Assembly: GCA_902601475.1 (NCBI GenBank)
Contig: CACKNK010000001.1
Coordinates: forward strand, 185,075 to 249,074
Direction of reading: 5' to 3'
Length of the DNA stretch: 64,000 nt
Source: an uncultured SAR86 cluster bacterium
GTDB taxonomy: Bacteria; Pseudomonadota; Gammaproteobacteria; Magnimaribacterales; D2472
The position numbers were made by a program, and so were the translations under genes. Below the pieces are notes generated by a model. That model had not been told where the DNA came from. It did no database searches and saw only the letters and a program-made list of their open reading frames with translations. Shown here in pieces: positions 63,334 to 64,000 of the stretch. Each line of letters begins with the position of its first letter. Position 1 is the stretch's first letter.

Positions 63334-64000
63334 TGTCAGTTTTAATTCTTGGGTATGGGAATAGATCTAAGAGCAATATTATTCCAGCCTTAAAAGCCCT
63401 AAACAAAAAAATCTATATCTATGGAAGAAATCCGCTAAAAACACTTGAGTTATGCAAACAGACTAATTGTATGCAAGTTAAAAGTCTTGATAGTTTACCT
63501 CAAAGCGTAGACATGATTTGTATCACAATCCCGTCAGATGTTTGTTTGGGCTATATAAATCAAATTAATAGCGATATTTGTTCAAAAAGTATTTTATATG
63601 TTGATACGCCTTTTTTTGGAAGTTTTAAAAACTTGAAACTTTTAAAACTTCAAAATAAATTTAGAAAAACCCTAGTAACTGAGGATTGGATAAGTAAGCC
63701 TTCTTTTGAAATAGTGAAAAGTCTTGCTTTGAAAAATAACCTTGGAGAATTAAAAGAGATCATTTTTAATAACTCTGGCTATTTTTATCATTCGCTCGCA
63801 ATATCTCGAAGACTTTTTAAAAGAAAAATAAGCTTTGCATATTACAAAAATGGCAATTATTACTTTAATTTTGGATTAAAGAAAATGAGTATCATTAATC
63901 CAAAAAAATATGAAGATTGCTCAACAATCTATAAATTCAAACGCGGCATAATTGCTGATAGGGCAAATCATGAAGTGAAAATTGGCAAATGTGATCACGT
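63334..64000 (+). CDS. Gfo/Idh/MocA-like oxidoreductase (partial, runs off right edge)
   Basis: From an ATG at 63,334, 222 codons stay open to the window end. The start VLILGYGNRSKSNIIPAL is a Rossmann NAD(P) loop, and VDMICITIPSD plus a VDTPFF stretch sit where Gfo/Idh/MocA enzymes have their second and third conserved blocks (DTP instead of the usual EKP). Relatives interconvert sugars or nucleotide sugars, consistent with the glycan island. No clear ribosome site precedes the ATG. The C-terminal domain is not seen, so the call is tentative. Confidence 0.68.

Noticed and set aside
1..64000. CRISPR array, rRNA operon or prophage
   Set aside because: No regularly spaced short repeats, no rRNA-like sequence and no phage structural or integrase genes were seen.

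Overview
The window is 64 kb of very compact, AT-rich bacterial chromosome (roughly 35% G+C by eye) with about 63 genes, one tRNA and no gene-free stretch longer than about 150 bases. The gene content (FimV, TruA, ThrH, LexA next to TopA, YihG-type acyltransferase, FimV-TruA-TrpF-AccD order as in Pseudomonas) points to a gammaproteobacterium. The low G+C, the frequent 4-base ATGA gene overlaps, the overlapping convergent gene ends and the many acyl-CoA dehydrogenases fit a streamlined marine heterotroph such as the SAR86 cluster. That placement is inference, not proof.

Region 1 (1-11,477, minus strand) is one tightly packed anabolic series: an SDR protein, aroC, leuC, leuD, leuB, asd, fimV, truA, trpF, trpB, trpA and accD (cut by the left edge). 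It joins chorismate, leucine, aspartate-family and tryptophan synthesis to tRNA pseudouridylation and fatty-acid initiation. Region 2 (11,489-19,167) holds a penicillin-acylase-type hydrolase on the plus strand, then a methylcitrate-cycle set (prpB-prpC-prpD) downstream of queH, thrH and a 5'-nucleotidase. Region 3 (19,189-28,281) has lexA with its own SOS box, a convergent nadK-rhomboid-galU-pyrD-membrane protein-topA-small protein series, a sirtuin and a zinc alcohol dehydrogenase.

Region 4 (28,367-45,488) is catabolic: an acyl-CoA dehydrogenase pair, mazG, a PlsC/YihG acyltransferase, an RraA-like protein, a luciferase-like oxidoreductase, a GST, a nitronate-monooxygenase-like flavoprotein, then a seven-gene cluster (biotin-dependent acyl-CoA carboxylase beta and alpha, TetR regulator, AtuA-like protein, enoyl-CoA hydratase, two acyl-CoA dehydrogenases). 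This cluster resembles the acyclic-terpene (Atu) pathway and is preceded by two inverted repeats. In each acyl-CoA dehydrogenase pair one member keeps the catalytic-helix Glu and the other does not, which suggests heteromeric enzymes.

Region 5 (45,508-48,937) is housekeeping: tail-specific protease, exonuclease III, tadA and tRNA-Leu(UAA). Region 6 (48,983-64,000) is a cell-surface polysaccharide or glycan-decoration island: two family-2 glycosyltransferases, an SGNH hydrolase, a carbamoyltransferase/DUF5989/SxtJ module, a transglutaminase-like protein, a GNAT protein, a beta-propeller protein, two OafA-type acyltransferases, two methyltransferases and the start of a Gfo/Idh/MocA-like gene. 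The most striking structure is here. The two neighbouring O-acyltransferase genes share an apparently perfect 1,081-bp direct repeat covering the whole membrane domain, while their C-terminal SGNH domains are quite different. It looks like a constant/variable cassette arrangement made by recent duplication or gene conversion.
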